Positions 1 through 8,383 are shown, counted from the stretch's first letter. The stretch is 64,000 nt of DNA from Pseudanabaena yagii GIHE-NHR1 (GCF_012863495.1 NZ_JAAVJL010000001.1:2166001-2230000), one strand, 5' to 3'. Made by a program: numbers and translations. Notes: generated from the sequence alone by a model not told the origin.

Positions 1-2
1 TA

Positions 3-1181
3 GTAGAACAACTTGGATTTCGAGTAGACGCTATAGAATTACAGCATCCTAATGGACGAGTTCTCGTTTTTGAAGTACCAACTAGACCTCTGGGACAACC
101 GATCTCACTTGACGGAGCATACTGGATGAGAGCTGGAGAAGATCTAGTTCCTATGACACCAGATGTACTTAAAAGTATTTTTGCAGAAGATAAGCAAGAC
201 TGGTTTTCGCAATCGGCAAAATCAGATGTAAGTCCAGATGATGTAATTGCTTTACTAGATACCCAAACCTTCTTTGAACTTCTACAAATTCCTTATCCAA
301 CTACTCGTGAAGTCGTTTTAGAGCGATTACAGAGTCAAGACTTAATCACACCAACATCTCAGGGTTGGACAATCACTAATCTTGCCGCCTTACTTTTAGC
401 AAAGAAACTTGATGCTTTTTCCTCTGCTTTGGCGCGTAAAGCTCCTCGCGTTATTATCTACGAAGGCATAAATAAACTCCAAACTCGTGATGATAAAAAG
501 GGCAACCGAGGATATGCGGTTAGCTTCAATAAATTAGTTAGTTTTGTGTACTCAGCAGCGCCACAAAACCGTTTTATTGAAGAAGCTATACGGAAAGAAG
601 TCAAGATGTTTCCGATGCAAGCGCTAAGAGAACTGATTGCTAATGCCTTAGTGCATCAGGATTTTCTAGCCACAGGTGCTTCTGTAATGATTGAAATGTA
701 CAGCGATCGTGTAGAAATTTCTAATCCTGGTATTCCCCCTATTCCAGTTGATCGCTTCATTGACGAATATCGCTCTCGCAATGAGCAACTCGCTGATCTA
801 ATGCGTCGTTTCGGTATATGCGAAGAAAAAGGCAGTGGCATTGACAAAGTTGTGAGCGCAGCAGAAGTCTACCAATTACCCGCGCCAGATTTTCGAGTAG
901 GGGAAACTCGTACAACAACAGTTTTATTTGCTTACCAAACTTTTGATGACATGAGTAAATCGGATCGCATTCGAGCCTGTTATCAGCATTGCTGTTTGCT
1001 ATACGTCAGTAACAGGCAGATGTCTAATCAGACTTTACGTGAGAGATTCCATTTAAGTGAGTCCAAGACAGCCACAGTTTCTTTGATTATAGGAGCTACG
1101 AAAGAAGCTGGCTTGATTAAGACCGATGACTCTGAATCTACCTCTACCCGTTATGCACGCTATCTCCCTTTTTGGGCATAA
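3..1181 (+). CDS. AlbA_2/HATPase-type ATP-binding regulator, 5' end cut by window
   Basis: The frame is open from base 3, so the gene begins before the window. The first residues (RVLVFEVPTRPLG, then YWMRAGEDLVPM just before and after base 126) look like the end of a Schlafen AlbA_2 domain; the ATG at 126 is internal to it and is not the start. The middle holds a GHKL-type ATP-binding region: an N-box-like ELIANALVHQDF at about 615-665, SDRVEISNPG at 702-731 and a glycine motif EEKGSGIDK at 826-850. The C-terminus looks like a winged helix. Proteins of this architecture are usually annotated as putative DNA-binding transcriptional regulators or ATP-binding proteins and are common in accessory regions. 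The target is unknown. Family assignment is firm, function is not. Confidence 0.75.
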   Translation, partial: VEQLGFRVDAIELQHPNGRVLVFEVPTRPLGQPISLDGAYWMRAGEDLVPMTPDVLKSIFAEDKQDWFSQSAKSDVSPDDVIALLDTQTFFELLQIPYPTTREVVLERLQSQDLITPTSQGWTITNLAALLLAKKLDAFSSALARKAPRVIIYEGINKLQTRDDKKGNRGYAVSFNKLVSFVYSAAPQNRFIEEAIRKEVKMFPMQALRELIANALVHQDFLATGASVMIEMYSDRVEISNPGIPPIPVDRFIDEYRSRNEQLADLMRRFGICEEKGSGIDKVVSAAEVYQLPAPDFRVGETRTTTVLFAYQTFDDMSKSDRIRACYQHCCLLYVSNRQMSNQTLRERFHLSESKTATVSLIIGATKEAGLIKTDDSESTSTRYARYLPFWA

Positions 1182-1270
1182 AAGTGCTTTAACGCAAAAC
1201 CAAATCAACAGCCTTTGCTTGCTGAAACCCTCATGAAATCTACTAAAAAGTGCTTTAATGCAAACCCAAA
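1181..1270 (+). repeat. Imperfect 24-bp direct repeat pair in the 1182-1546 gap
   Basis: AAAGTGCTTTAACGCAAAAC starts at 1181 and a near copy, AAAGTGCTTTAATGCAAACC, starts at 1247, 66 bp apart. Apart from this, the hairpin at 1393 and the hli promoter elements, I see nothing in the 365-bp gap downstream of the first gene. They could be paired protein-binding sites or a short duplication. Confidence 0.5.
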
Positions 1271-1392
1271 AAGATAAAATAAAGATGAAAACACCTTGTT
1301 GAGTTAGTGTTGATTTTGTCGGTTGAGCATCCCCATATTTGTGATCGCTGCGTCAGTGCATTAGCAGGTACTTTCTAAATCTAGTCACATAA

Positions 1393-1431
1393 CACAAAGA
1401 AGGGCTTGGCAATGCCAAGCCCTTCTTTGTG
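1393..1431. terminator. Perfect 18-bp hairpin with 3-nt loop (AAT)
   Basis: The left arm 1393-1410 and right arm 1414-1431 pair perfectly around AAT. No T tract follows, so intrinsic termination is uncertain. It belongs to the three-base-loop hairpin class found throughout the window. Confidence 0.6.
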
Positions 1432-1502
1432 CATACCTCTTTGTATAGGTGCAACTAACCTAGCATCCATGCCTTTAGCTAGATTAACAACTTGAAATAT
1501 TT

Positions 1503-1521
1503 TGTTATATTTCTTTACATA
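1503..1521 (+). promoter_or_regulatory. HLR1-like direct repeat upstream of hli
   Basis: TGTTATAT followed three bases later by TTTACATA, about 25 bp before the hli start, resembles the HLR1 element (two TTTACA-type half-sites) to which RpaB binds at high-light-responsive cyanobacterial genes. One half-site is a weak match. Inferred from sequence resemblance and gene identity only. Confidence 0.35.
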
Positions 1522-1546
1522 AGGAACTAACACACAGGTTAAAGCA

Positions 1547-1756
1547 ATGGCTAACAGTTACAGAGTTGATGAAAGAGGTGTTCTCAACAACTTCGCAGTC
1601 GAACCAAAGATGTATGTCGAAGAAAGCGACAAAGCTGGTTTCACACCTTATGCAGAATTACTAAATGGCAGACTCGCCATGATCGGTTTCGTCTCTCTCC
1701 TTATTCTTGAAGTATCTACGGGGCATGGGTTGATTTGGTGGTTGGGGAATCTATAA
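1547..1756 (+). CDS. hliA: High-light-inducible chlorophyll-binding protein (Hlip/SCP)
   Basis: A 69-residue single-helix member of the light-harvesting-like superfamily. The helix carries the chlorophyll-binding signature [13 protein letters not shown] (about residues 36-48), with the Glu, Asn and Arg that ligate pigment in this family, followed by a hydrophobic stretch and a C-terminal [10 protein letters not shown]. Hlips sit in the thylakoid membrane, associate with photosystem II assembly complexes and dissipate absorbed energy under stress. An ACAGG ribosome site lies 8 bases before the ATG. The gene is monocistronic, with a bidirectional-looking terminator after it. Which hli paralogue it is cannot be said from the sequence alone. 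Confidence 0.9.
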   Translation: MANSYRVDERGVLNNFAVEPKMYVEESDKAGFTPYAELLNGRLAMIGFVSLLILEVSTGHGLIWWLGNL

Positions 1757-1818
1757 ATCTCGCCTGTTTCCTATGTTTCCTATCAAAGTGTTTAAGACAA
1801 AGTAAAAACGATATCTTT

Positions 1819-1847
1819 AACCCTACCCAAGAGGTAGGGTTTTTTAT
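1819..1847 (+). terminator. Intrinsic terminator of hli
   Basis: AACCCTAC pairs with GTAGGGTT around a short loop, directly followed by a T run (1840-1846), a standard Rho-independent terminator. Confidence 0.85.
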
Positions 1848-1855
1848 TGCTTTAT

Positions 1856-1900
1856 CCCAGAATTGATTGGCGGCGCAGCGAGCCGCCAATCAATTCTGGG
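1856..1900. terminator. 19-bp perfect hairpin between hli and marR
   Basis: The arms 1856-1874 and 1882-1900 are perfectly complementary with a 7-base loop (GCAGCGA). It overlaps the 3' end of the minus-strand marR gene, so it is transcribed with it and probably ends that transcript. Confidence 0.6.
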
Positions 1901-2378
1901 GTTTTGTATTTAATTGTGCCGAGTTGCTTAACAAGCGATCGCATATTGTCTGTAAAACCTTCGCCTCATCTTCGGAGATGTGACTAGCAAAATGCTCAGA
2001 AATCCCCTCAGCGTAAACTATCCACATTTTTTGTTGCATTGCTAATCCTGCCTCAGTTAAGACGGCGTAAGTCCCGCGCCGATCGCTTGGACAGGATTTG
2101 CGATAAAGTAAGTCGGCTTTTTCGAGGCGATCGACTAATCGCGTTAGATTGCTACGGGTTAATAGAACTTTTTCGGCTAGTTCACTTAAGCGCAAACTGT
2201 TATCTGGTGCTTCTTTGAGTGTGAGCAGTACGTCGTACCACTCCAAAGGTGGTAGATCGGCTTGAGTAAGTTTTTGGGCAATGCGATCAAGCAGCTTGGT
2301 ATGAACGGTCAAAAGCGATCGCCAAACAGAACTTCGCAAAGGATCTAGGGCTGGATTGGTTGACATAGTTTTTGACAT
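1890..2378 (-). CDS. MarR-family transcriptional regulator
   Basis: A MarR-type repressor of about 162 residues. The winged-helix core is visible as LRLSELAEKVLLTRSNLTRLVDRLEKADLLYRKSCPSDRRG..., with the DNA-recognition helix LTRSNLTRLVDRLE and the wing Asp-Arg-Arg-Gly. The frame stays open to 2414, but the upstream ATG lies in an operator palindrome (2403-2414); I chose the ATG at 2378 (MSKTMSTN), which leaves that operator in the 5' leader. It is divergent to a glutathione S-transferase gene, and three copies of the same palindrome lie in or near the shared intergenic region. The simplest reading is an autoregulated repressor of a detoxification enzyme whose ligand is an electrophile or aromatic compound (inference). 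Confidence 0.88.
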   Translation of the reverse strand: MSKTMSTNPALDPLRSSVWRSLLTVHTKLLDRIAQKLTQADLPPLEWYDVLLTLKEAPDNSLRLSELAEKVLLTRSNLTRLVDRLEKADLLYRKSCPSDRRGTYAVLTEAGLAMQQKMWIVYAEGISEHFASHISEDEAKVLQTICDRLLSNSAQLNTKPQN

Positions 2379-2402
2379 AGTTATCAGTATGCAAAAAAGT
2401 TG

Positions 2403-2521
2403 TTGCAATTGCAATTAAAAGAATAGGCTCAGAGAGGTGGCACGAAGTGCCACCTCTCTTTTTGGGAATTTAGTTGCAATTGCAATTAAATATGCTAAAT
2501 TAATTTTAGTTGCAATTGCAA
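2403..2521. promoter_or_regulatory. Three identical MarR-type operators TTGCAATTGCAA
   Basis: The perfect 12-bp palindrome TTGCAATTGCAA, each time followed by TTAA, occurs at 2403-2414, 2474-2485 and 2510-2521, all between the divergent marR and gst genes. Palindromic AT-rich sites of this size are typical for MarR dimers. One copy is at the marR leader and two lie before gst, consistent with repression of both genes. Confidence 0.75.
2431..2459. repeat. 13-bp perfect hairpin with GAA loop inside the marR/gst regulatory region
   Basis: AGAGAGGTGGCAC / GTGCCACCTCTCT around GAA. It stands between operator copies 1 and 2, in the 5' leader of marR rather than at a gene end, so it is unlikely to be an ordinary terminator. 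Confidence 0.6.
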
Positions 2522-2597
2522 TTAATGTAAATGCAACTATATCCAAATGTTAGCCCCCTTTATAAATTGCACTTACAAATTGCACTTACAAATTACC

Positions 2598-3260
2598 ATG
2601 TTGCCTAAACTCAAGCTAATCAGCCATACCCTTTGTCCCTACGTGCAGCGATCGCTGATCACCGTCCTTGAAAAGCAAATTCCTTGCGATCGCGAATATA
2701 TCGACCTCGCCAACAAACCCGACTGGTTTCTCAAAATTTCGCCACTGGGCAGGGTTCCTTTGCTTCTGGTTGATGGCGAAGTGCTATTTGAATCAGCAGT
2801 AATTTGTGAATATCTTGATGAAATTACCCCAGACTCACTACATCCTGAGGATGCCTTAACCAAAGCTAAACATCGCTCTTGGATTGAATTTGGTTCAAAT
2901 CTACTTACAAAAATTGCGGGATTCTATGCTGCTAAGGATCAAGAAACCTTTGAGGCAAAACGGTTAGATTTGATTGCAAATTTAGAACTGCTAGAAGCAC
3001 AACTTGATGCACAACCATATTTTACTGGCGAGAAATTTTCGCTGATTGATGCCGTCTATGCGCCAATCTTTCGCTATTTTGTCGCCTTCGATCGCTATCA
3101 AAACTTTGGATTTAGCGATCGCACTCCCAAGGTTAATGCTTGGCGAGAAGCTCTCCTCCAAAGACCATCAGTTCAACAAGCAGTTGCCGAAAATTACTAC
3201 GAATTGCTAGACGAGTTTCTCAAAAAGAGAAATAGCTATTTAGCAGAATTAATTAAATAG
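2598..3260 (+). CDS. Glutathione S-transferase family protein
   Basis: A cytosolic GST-like protein of 220 residues. The N-terminal thioredoxin fold has LISHTLCPYVQRS with Cys13 in the CPYxxR active-site pattern of omega/tau-like classes, the cis-proline region GRVPLLLVDG, and the glutathione-binding ESAVICEYLDE. An all-helical C-terminal domain follows (FSLIDAVYAPIFRYF). The frame extends to 2547, but that leader translates a duplicated 14-bp sequence (TTGCACTTACAAA twice); the ATG at 2598 gives the family-typical start. It probably conjugates or reduces electrophiles with glutathione. Divergent marR and operators suggest inducible expression. Confidence 0.88.
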   Translation: MLPKLKLISHTLCPYVQRSLITVLEKQIPCDREYIDLANKPDWFLKISPLGRVPLLLVDGEVLFESAVICEYLDEITPDSLHPEDALTKAKHRSWIEFGSNLLTKIAGFYAAKDQETFEAKRLDLIANLELLEAQLDAQPYFTGEKFSLIDAVYAPIFRYFVAFDRYQNFGFSDRTPKVNAWREALLQRPSVQQAVAENYYELLDEFLKKRNSYLAELIK

Positions 3261-3269
3261 CTCCCATAT

Positions 3270-3302
3270 TGTTGTGCCGCCCGCTTAGCGGGTGGCACAA
3301 CA
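3270..3302. terminator. 15-bp hairpin with TTA loop after gst
   Basis: Arms 3270-3284 and 3288-3302 pair with a single G-T wobble around TTA. It separates the convergent gst gene and the urea transporter/M23 gene and probably serves both strands. Confidence 0.6.
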
Positions 3303-3317
3303 CTTATGCTTAACTCC

Positions 3318-5477
3318 TTATAAAAATGCTGATCTATCTAGAGAAATCATGACTAATTGCCTTTCATTCTCAAAGTTGACCACAAAATAAATTTTGCGTC
3401 GATCTCCTTTCACCGATATCACACCTGCAATCTCGGAAGCCGATCGCCATTCACCTTGATATCTTGCGGAGGCAAGACGGGGATCGAAGGAACTCATCAG
3501 TTGATAGGACATTCGCTGAAATCCCTTAGTTGCTAAGCTAATCGGCAGATAATCTTGCCACGATCGCCCAATTTTAGTAGCGGTTGGCAAGCTGGGCATC
3601 GCTAGAAATAAGCTGCCAAGATCGCGATCGTTCCCTTCAAGGCGATGGAACTTTAAACCGCGATCGCTTTGGGTGAAATAAAGTTTGGCTTTGCCCGAAT
3701 CGAGATAAAATGTGCCATCGATTGCCATTCTCACAATTACGGATAGGTGCGAAATCTTCGATTGATGACGCTTAGTTTTCTGTTCAATTTGAAAACGCAG
3801 TTGGAAATCAAGGGTGAGGGAAAGGATTTGGGAACAAGCGCAATCGAGGGGAATCGCTTCTAAAATATCATTTTCATTGGGTTCTGCCTCAGATGCAAAT
3901 TGATCGTTAACTAGGAGATTGGTAAAGCTAAAGGGAATGGTCGCTGCGCCAAGGTCGGGAGTGAATTGGGCTTGGATGTGGATATGGGGTTGGGGTGAAT
4001 AGCCAGAATTGCCACAGCGTCCGAGTAATGCTCCTTGATTAAGGCGATCGCCCTGTTTGACGGCAATGCTATTTTGAGCAAAATGGGAGATTTCCACATA
4101 AAATCCGCGATCGTCGTAGAGAATTACATGATTGCCCCAGTTGCGATCGTGATCGACTTCACCGATCGCACAGTCAGGTAAATCGCTCACAACTCGCGTC
4201 ACCCAGCCCGAAATTGGCGAGAGAATTGGCTTCTGAAAGGCATAGTAATCCGTGAGTTTTGTGCCTTGATTGCGATAGGTATTTCCCTCATCATCGCACA
4301 GCACAAAGTCATAGGCATAGCGCCATAATCCTTGGTGTGTCCAGCGTCCATCTACGCCTTGCCACACTTTCCATCTTCCGATAAATGGCAAAGCGATCGC
4401 CCGATAATTTCCCTGTTCTCTAATTCTTGCCGTAAGTTCGTAATCTAAAGTCTTTTCGGGAGAAGCTTGGGGATAACGGGCTAATAATTTCTGTCCGACG
4501 CTGCCTAAGAGATAGAGAAAAGATAGAGTGACGAGATTATAGGGGAAAGCATGGACGGGTAAACCTACGGCGACCCAAAACACGCTCACAGACTCACCGA
4601 TCAGGGCTGTAAAGACTACGGCGATCGCGGCTAAGCAATAACTACGCGGTGAAGGAATGAGATAGAAGCCGCCAATGGCAAGGGCGACGAGAATAAAATT
4701 TAAGGCGGCGGGATCGTGATAGACATAGAGGAATGTGCCTGTGAGCATGGCGCGGATGTAAGTACCGAGGGCATAGCCTGCGATCGCTAACATAAACTGA
4801 ATCCGCGAGTTCCATAACAGCAATAGCATCACCACTATACCGACATAGATATTGGGCAGAAAGAAGATTAATCCTAAAGTCCGCAAAAATCCTTCGATAA
4901 ATTCGGGCAAGCCGATGGAATAGGTGTGGGGATGGGCGATCGCGGGAAGTAGTCCTGCATAGCGAAAGGCGGCTAAATGCACAATCCAACTGACTGCCAC
5001 AAAGGGCAAACTCAGGACTGGCAAGAGTAAGAAAGTGCGTAAAATATGCGAGAGAGTCCATGTCAGGACAAAGGCTAAGGAGCCTGCAATCCCTGCGAGA
5101 ATCAGCGATGCGGGGGTAATTTGGAAGAGATAACCAACTCCTAATCCTGCCAATAATGGATTAAAGAGAAGTGGGGCATAATTCAAATAATCGCGCTTTA
5201 GTTGCATGACTGCGGCTATGGCGATCGCGCTAAATAAGCCCGTCATTCCCATAATTAGCACCGATGGCTGAAGCATCATCGCCGCAATTAAAATTACGCC
5301 TATGCCTGCCCCCCGTAGGAAAATAATCTCGGCTACTGCCGCACAAATGGAGGTAATTACATGCTGTGGTGTTTGCCAGATATTTTTGATTTTTCGCCAT
5401 TGTTGAGTAGATAAATTCGGTATTTGGGCGAATGTCGCTTTTAACGGATGCAGCGATCGGGAATTTATGCCAATCAT
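3318..5477 (-). CDS. Urea-transporter domain fused to M23 (LytM-type) metallopeptidase domain
   Basis: 719 residues with two recognisable halves. Residues ~45-350 form many hydrophobic helices with the two-fold pattern of the UT urea-channel family: NPLLAGLGVG, LPVLSLPFVAVSW in the first half and YHDPAALNFILVALAIGG, GLPVHAFPYNLVTLSFLYLL in the second. Residues ~370-560 look like an M23 zinc peptidase: THQG...YAYDF as the first zinc-ligand region, later HFAQNSIAVKQGDRLNQGALLG, then PHIHIQ as the HxH motif. The M23 half would be cytoplasmic or periplasmic depending on helix number; I cannot settle that. A further ~150 residues have no recognised domain. The gene is downstream of, and on the same strand as, the PLP decarboxylase. 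Roles suggested by the parts are urea or small-solute passage plus peptidoglycan cleavage or binding; the combined job is unknown. Confidence 0.75.
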   Translation of the reverse strand: MIGINSRSLHPLKATFAQIPNLSTQQWRKIKNIWQTPQHVITSICAAVAEIIFLRGAGIGVILIAAMMLQPSVLIMGMTGLFSAIAIAAVMQLKRDYLNYAPLLFNPLLAGLGVGYLFQITPASLILAGIAGSLAFVLTWTLSHILRTFLLLPVLSLPFVAVSWIVHLAAFRYAGLLPAIAHPHTYSIGLPEFIEGFLRTLGLIFFLPNIYVGIVVMLLLLWNSRIQFMLAIAGYALGTYIRAMLTGTFLYVYHDPAALNFILVALAIGGFYLIPSPRSYCLAAIAVVFTALIGESVSVFWVAVGLPVHAFPYNLVTLSFLYLLGSVGQKLLARYPQASPEKTLDYELTARIREQGNYRAIALPFIGRWKVWQGVDGRWTHQGLWRYAYDFVLCDDEGNTYRNQGTKLTDYYAFQKPILSPISGWVTRVVSDLPDCAIGEVDHDRNWGNHVILYDDRGFYVEISHFAQNSIAVKQGDRLNQGALLGRCGNSGYSPQPHIHIQAQFTPDLGAATIPFSFTNLLVNDQFASEAEPNENDILEAIPLDCACSQILSLTLDFQLRFQIEQKTKRHQSKISHLSVIVRMAIDGTFYLDSGKAKLYFTQSDRGLKFHRLEGNDRDLGSLFLAMPSLPTATKIGRSWQDYLPISLATKGFQRMSYQLMSSFDPRLASARYQGEWRSASEIAGVISVKGDRRKIYFVVNFENERQLVMISLDRSAFL

Positions 5478-5510
5478 AATAGATAAAAATTTTAATGAGT
5501 ACAGAGATTA

Positions 5511-5576
5511 AGATCCCCGACTTTTTCTTTGTTAGTACAGCTTACTTTTGCTTATCACAAAAAAAATCGGGGATCT
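5511..5576. repeat. Inverted repeat AGATCCCCGA...TCGGGGATCT
   Basis: The 10-bp arms 5511-5520 and 5567-5576, with additional T-rich/A-rich complementarity inside, enclose about 46 bp between the decarboxylase and the urea-transporter gene. It could be a weak attenuating hairpin or a relic of a small element. Confidence 0.45.
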
Positions 5577-5604
5577 GGGCGGAAAGGAATCTAGGGGGGC
5601 TGTC

Positions 5605-6981
5605 TTAGACTTTCTCTAAATGCGCGATCGCCAGACGTGCGGGTAAACGTTCTCTGCGTTCCAAGTCGCCAAGATCTTCGGCTTCGCGAATCAGTTCCAC
5701 ATCCCCTGACTCAGTAATAAGAACCACATTGGGGCGATATTCGATAAACTGGAGCCATTGGGTATTGTTATACGCGCCAACGGTGGAAACCACAAGGCGA
5801 TCACCTCTCGATAATGCAGGTAGGGCAATACTTTCGGCAATCACATCGATATTCATGCACATGGGACCATACAAAACCGATTGTTCGCATTCACCGTTGA
5901 CGGGTTGTCCGAGGGAAATATCGAAGTTATACCAAAAACTGGTGAATAGAAGATTTACACCCGCATCCAACACATAGGCGCGAGTGCTATCGGGCAAGCG
6001 TTTTGTGCTGCACACACTGGTAATTAGAGAACCTGCTTCATCGATCACTGCCCGTCCAGATTCGAGAATTAGTTTAGGAGTATGCCCTGATTTGAGATTT
6101 GCCCACATCGCATCACAAATGGCATCGGCATAATCATCAATGGCAGGAGTGAGAACTTCCGCAGCATGATAGGTTCCCTTTAGGCGACTACGGGAAGGGA
6201 ATCCGCCGCCAATATCAATATATTCCATGCGCCAACCATAGGCAGACTCGATCGCATAGCCAAACTCGATCATCTTTTCGACCTGCCGCGCATAGGCTTC
6301 TGGCTCCATAATGAATGTGCCGATGTGACTATGCAAGCCCTTAATCTGTAACTTGCCACCGCTAACGATGCGATGCACTGCTTCCATTGCTTGTCCAGAT
6401 TCGAGATTGAAGCCAAAGCGTGACCAACAGGGCTGAATCCCTGCATCTAAATTGAGGCGAATACCGACAGCAATAGTTTGACCGATCTGAGTGGCGATCG
6501 CTTCTAGATCTTCGATTTCATCAAGATGATCGATATTAATCGTCACTCCATCCCGCACGGCTGCTTCCAGAGTGGCAAAGGGTTTGTGAGGTCCATTGAG
6601 GATCATATTTTTGCCCTCAATTCCCAATGCCTTCGCCTTCTCATATTCCATTTTCGAGACTAATTCCGCGATCGCCCCTTCTTGATGCAAGATCGCGCAA
6701 ATCGCCTTGAGATAATTAGTTTTGTACGACCAGCCAAAGGTAACATCAGGATAACGGGTCGCAAAAGCCTGTTTCATGGAACGGAACTTGCGCCGTAATG
6801 TCTTCTCAGAATAGACAAACAAAGGAGAACCATAGGCAGCAACTAAATCTTCAACTGCAACCCCTGCGATTTCACTCTTGACCTTACGCTGATTGGGCGA
6901 TGCCCCTGCAAACTTGTTCATCAAGCCACTATTCAACCTGCGGATCATGGGCTTTTCGTATGTATATTGGGCTGTAGACAT
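5605..6981 (-). CDS. PLP-dependent decarboxylase, diaminopimelate-decarboxylase fold type III
   Basis: 458 residues. The alanine-racemase-like barrel is clear: the PLP lysine in FGWSYKTNYLKAI (about residue 87), HSHIGTF, the phosphate-binding IDIGGGFP and the ESGRA motif. The C-terminal active-site motif reads YGPMCMNIDVIAE, not the C-E-S-x-D of classic DAP decarboxylases, so the substrate is probably not meso-diaminopimelate. It starts one base after the ATP-grasp stop codon, so the two are translationally coupled. Together with the upstream PqqD-like protein it looks like a small biosynthetic pathway acting on an amino-acid or peptide-like substrate. Family certain, substrate unknown. Confidence 0.8.
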   Translation of the reverse strand: MSTAQYTYEKPMIRRLNSGLMNKFAGASPNQRKVKSEIAGVAVEDLVAAYGSPLFVYSEKTLRRKFRSMKQAFATRYPDVTFGWSYKTNYLKAICAILHQEGAIAELVSKMEYEKAKALGIEGKNMILNGPHKPFATLEAAVRDGVTINIDHLDEIEDLEAIATQIGQTIAVGIRLNLDAGIQPCWSRFGFNLESGQAMEAVHRIVSGGKLQIKGLHSHIGTFIMEPEAYARQVEKMIEFGYAIESAYGWRMEYIDIGGGFPSRSRLKGTYHAAEVLTPAIDDYADAICDAMWANLKSGHTPKLILESGRAVIDEAGSLITSVCSTKRLPDSTRAYVLDAGVNLLFTSFWYNFDISLGQPVNGECEQSVLYGPMCMNIDVIAESIALPALSRGDRLVVSTVGAYNNTQWLQFIEYRPNVVLITESGDVELIREAEDLGDLERRERLPARLAIAHLEKV

Positions 6982-6982
6982 T

Positions 6983-8035
6983 TTAAAGTTCTCCTAACGT
7001 GACTAAAGTTTGTAAAGGCGCAATATCGGTAATAATTTCGTAGGTGTAGCGCATTAATAATTTGCTCGCTTCGTAATCTTGATGGGCAGGGATTGGTAAG
7101 CCAAGGGCGGCTCTGACTAGGCGAGATGGTAAGTTAATCCCCACTCCCGTTGCAAAATAAGTCCATGCAGGAAAACGAGGATTAATCTCAATCAAATAAA
7201 TTTCCCCATCGCGATCGAGCATACATTCCATTTCAAAAGCCCCTTTCCACTTGGTATGACTGAGAAAAGCTTCCGTAGCTAATCGCATCCCTTCATGGTG
7301 AATTGTCACCCCACTCCAAATTTTGCCGATTTCTGTGACGGCCATCTTTTTGATAGCAACTAAGCCCAGATGTCCGCCTTGTCCATTTCCCACTCCCACT
7401 AAATTCAATTCAATACCTGTAATCACCTGCTGCACAATGATTGGGTATCCCCATTCCGCCGCCAATTGATAAAAGCGTTGGATAGCTTGCTCAAGGGTAT
7501 TCACCCGATAAGCCTTGTAATAGGAACCCTTAATCATCAAGGGAAAATGCAATTCCGCGATCGCTTCTTCTAGCTCCTGAACTGATGTTACTGTGATTGT
7601 TTTAGGGGTTTTAATTCCAAAACTGGGGGCAACTTCGGCAAGCTTTGACTTATTGCGGAGGGCAAATTGGGCTTTGGTGGGGAGATAAGTATGAATGCCG
7701 ATCGCTTCTAGTTCCTTGGCACAGTGGATATAGAGAGGAAGTTCCACATCAAAATTAGGAATAATGCAATCAATCCCCGTTTGGTCTTGAATCTGTTCCA
7801 AACGTTGCATCAGGGTTTCAGGATCGCCCGATGGATAGGGCATAATGTAGCGGCGATCGAATAGCCAATCCATATATAGCCCTGGTTCCATCGCGTCATA
7901 GGCTAAGCCCAATAACTTGGTGGGTAATTGGGGATCTTCGCGCAAACTTCGCGCTACACCTGTTCCAGGGGCTGGATTATCGATCGCATTAATACCTGTA
8001 ATCGCCACGTTAATTGTCTTTGTCAGGGATTTCAT
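6983..8035 (-). CDS. ATP-grasp ligase (carbamoyl-phosphate-synthase-like)
   Basis: 350 residues. An N-terminal pre-ATP-grasp region (VAITGINAIDNPAPGTGVARSL) is followed by the ATP-grasp lid and central parts (NKSKLAEVAPSFGIKTPKT, FPLMIKGSYYKAY, IIVQQVITGIELNLVGV) and the metal-binding C-terminal motif GEIYLIEINPRFPAW, with the Glu-x-Asn pair needed for Mg-ATP. ATP-grasp enzymes join a carboxylate to an amine or thiol through an acyl-phosphate. Its ATG overlaps the stop of the PqqD-like gene (ATGA) and its stop lies one base before the decarboxylase start, which makes a tight three-gene operon. The substrates cannot be read from the sequence. Confidence 0.8.
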   Translation of the reverse strand: MKSLTKTINVAITGINAIDNPAPGTGVARSLREDPQLPTKLLGLAYDAMEPGLYMDWLFDRRYIMPYPSGDPETLMQRLEQIQDQTGIDCIIPNFDVELPLYIHCAKELEAIGIHTYLPTKAQFALRNKSKLAEVAPSFGIKTPKTITVTSVQELEEAIAELHFPLMIKGSYYKAYRVNTLEQAIQRFYQLAAEWGYPIIVQQVITGIELNLVGVGNGQGGHLGLVAIKKMAVTEIGKIWSGVTIHHEGMRLATEAFLSHTKWKGAFEMECMLDRDGEIYLIEINPRFPAWTYFATGVGINLPSRLVRAALGLPIPAHQDYEASKLLMRYTYEIITDIAPLQTLVTLGEL

Positions 8036-8328
8036 GCGATCGCCTCTTGAATTCGAGAATGAGATTGAGAATTAGATTTACCAATATTTTTAGAAGAAAT
8101 GCCCAAGGCTTCCATTTGTTGGCAAAAATCGGCTAAATCCTTTTCAATTAAACTTTGAGCCATGCCGAAAGATTCCGCAAGTGCCGTGATGATTTGAGCA
8201 CGATTTTCACCCTGTTGCATTTTTTGCAATATCAAGCGTCCACAACGATTAAGCGTATAAGTTTCCCCCGTTGAAGAATCAAACGCAAAACCATCGTGAG
8301 AAATTTGTAGCGTTTTTAATCCTGCCAT
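8032..8328 (-). CDS. PqqD-like (RRE-fold) small protein
   Basis: 98 residues. The pattern DGFAFDSSTGETYTLNRCGRLILQKMQQGENRAQIITALAESFGM...IEKDLADFCQQMEALGI matches PqqD-type proteins: a three-strand sheet with the L-N-x-x-G-x-x-I element followed by a helical part ending in a 'fxxxLxxxGi' helix. PqqD folds usually bind a peptide substrate and present it to a modifying enzyme. It is translationally coupled to an ATP-grasp enzyme and a PLP decarboxylase rather than a radical-SAM protein. The last ~15 residues are Ser/Asn-rich linker. A peptide-chaperone role is inference. Confidence 0.7.
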   Translation of the reverse strand: MAGLKTLQISHDGFAFDSSTGETYTLNRCGRLILQKMQQGENRAQIITALAESFGMAQSLIEKDLADFCQQMEALGISSKNIGKSNSQSHSRIQEAIA

Positions 8329-8383
8329 TGTTTTAGTTGAGAAATTGAGAACTTGAAGATTTGAGAACTTGAGAATTGCTGTT

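Noticed and set aside
2547-2597. Upstream start of the GST gene
   Set aside because: The leader would translate a duplicated 14-bp repeat; homology begins at the ATG at 2598.
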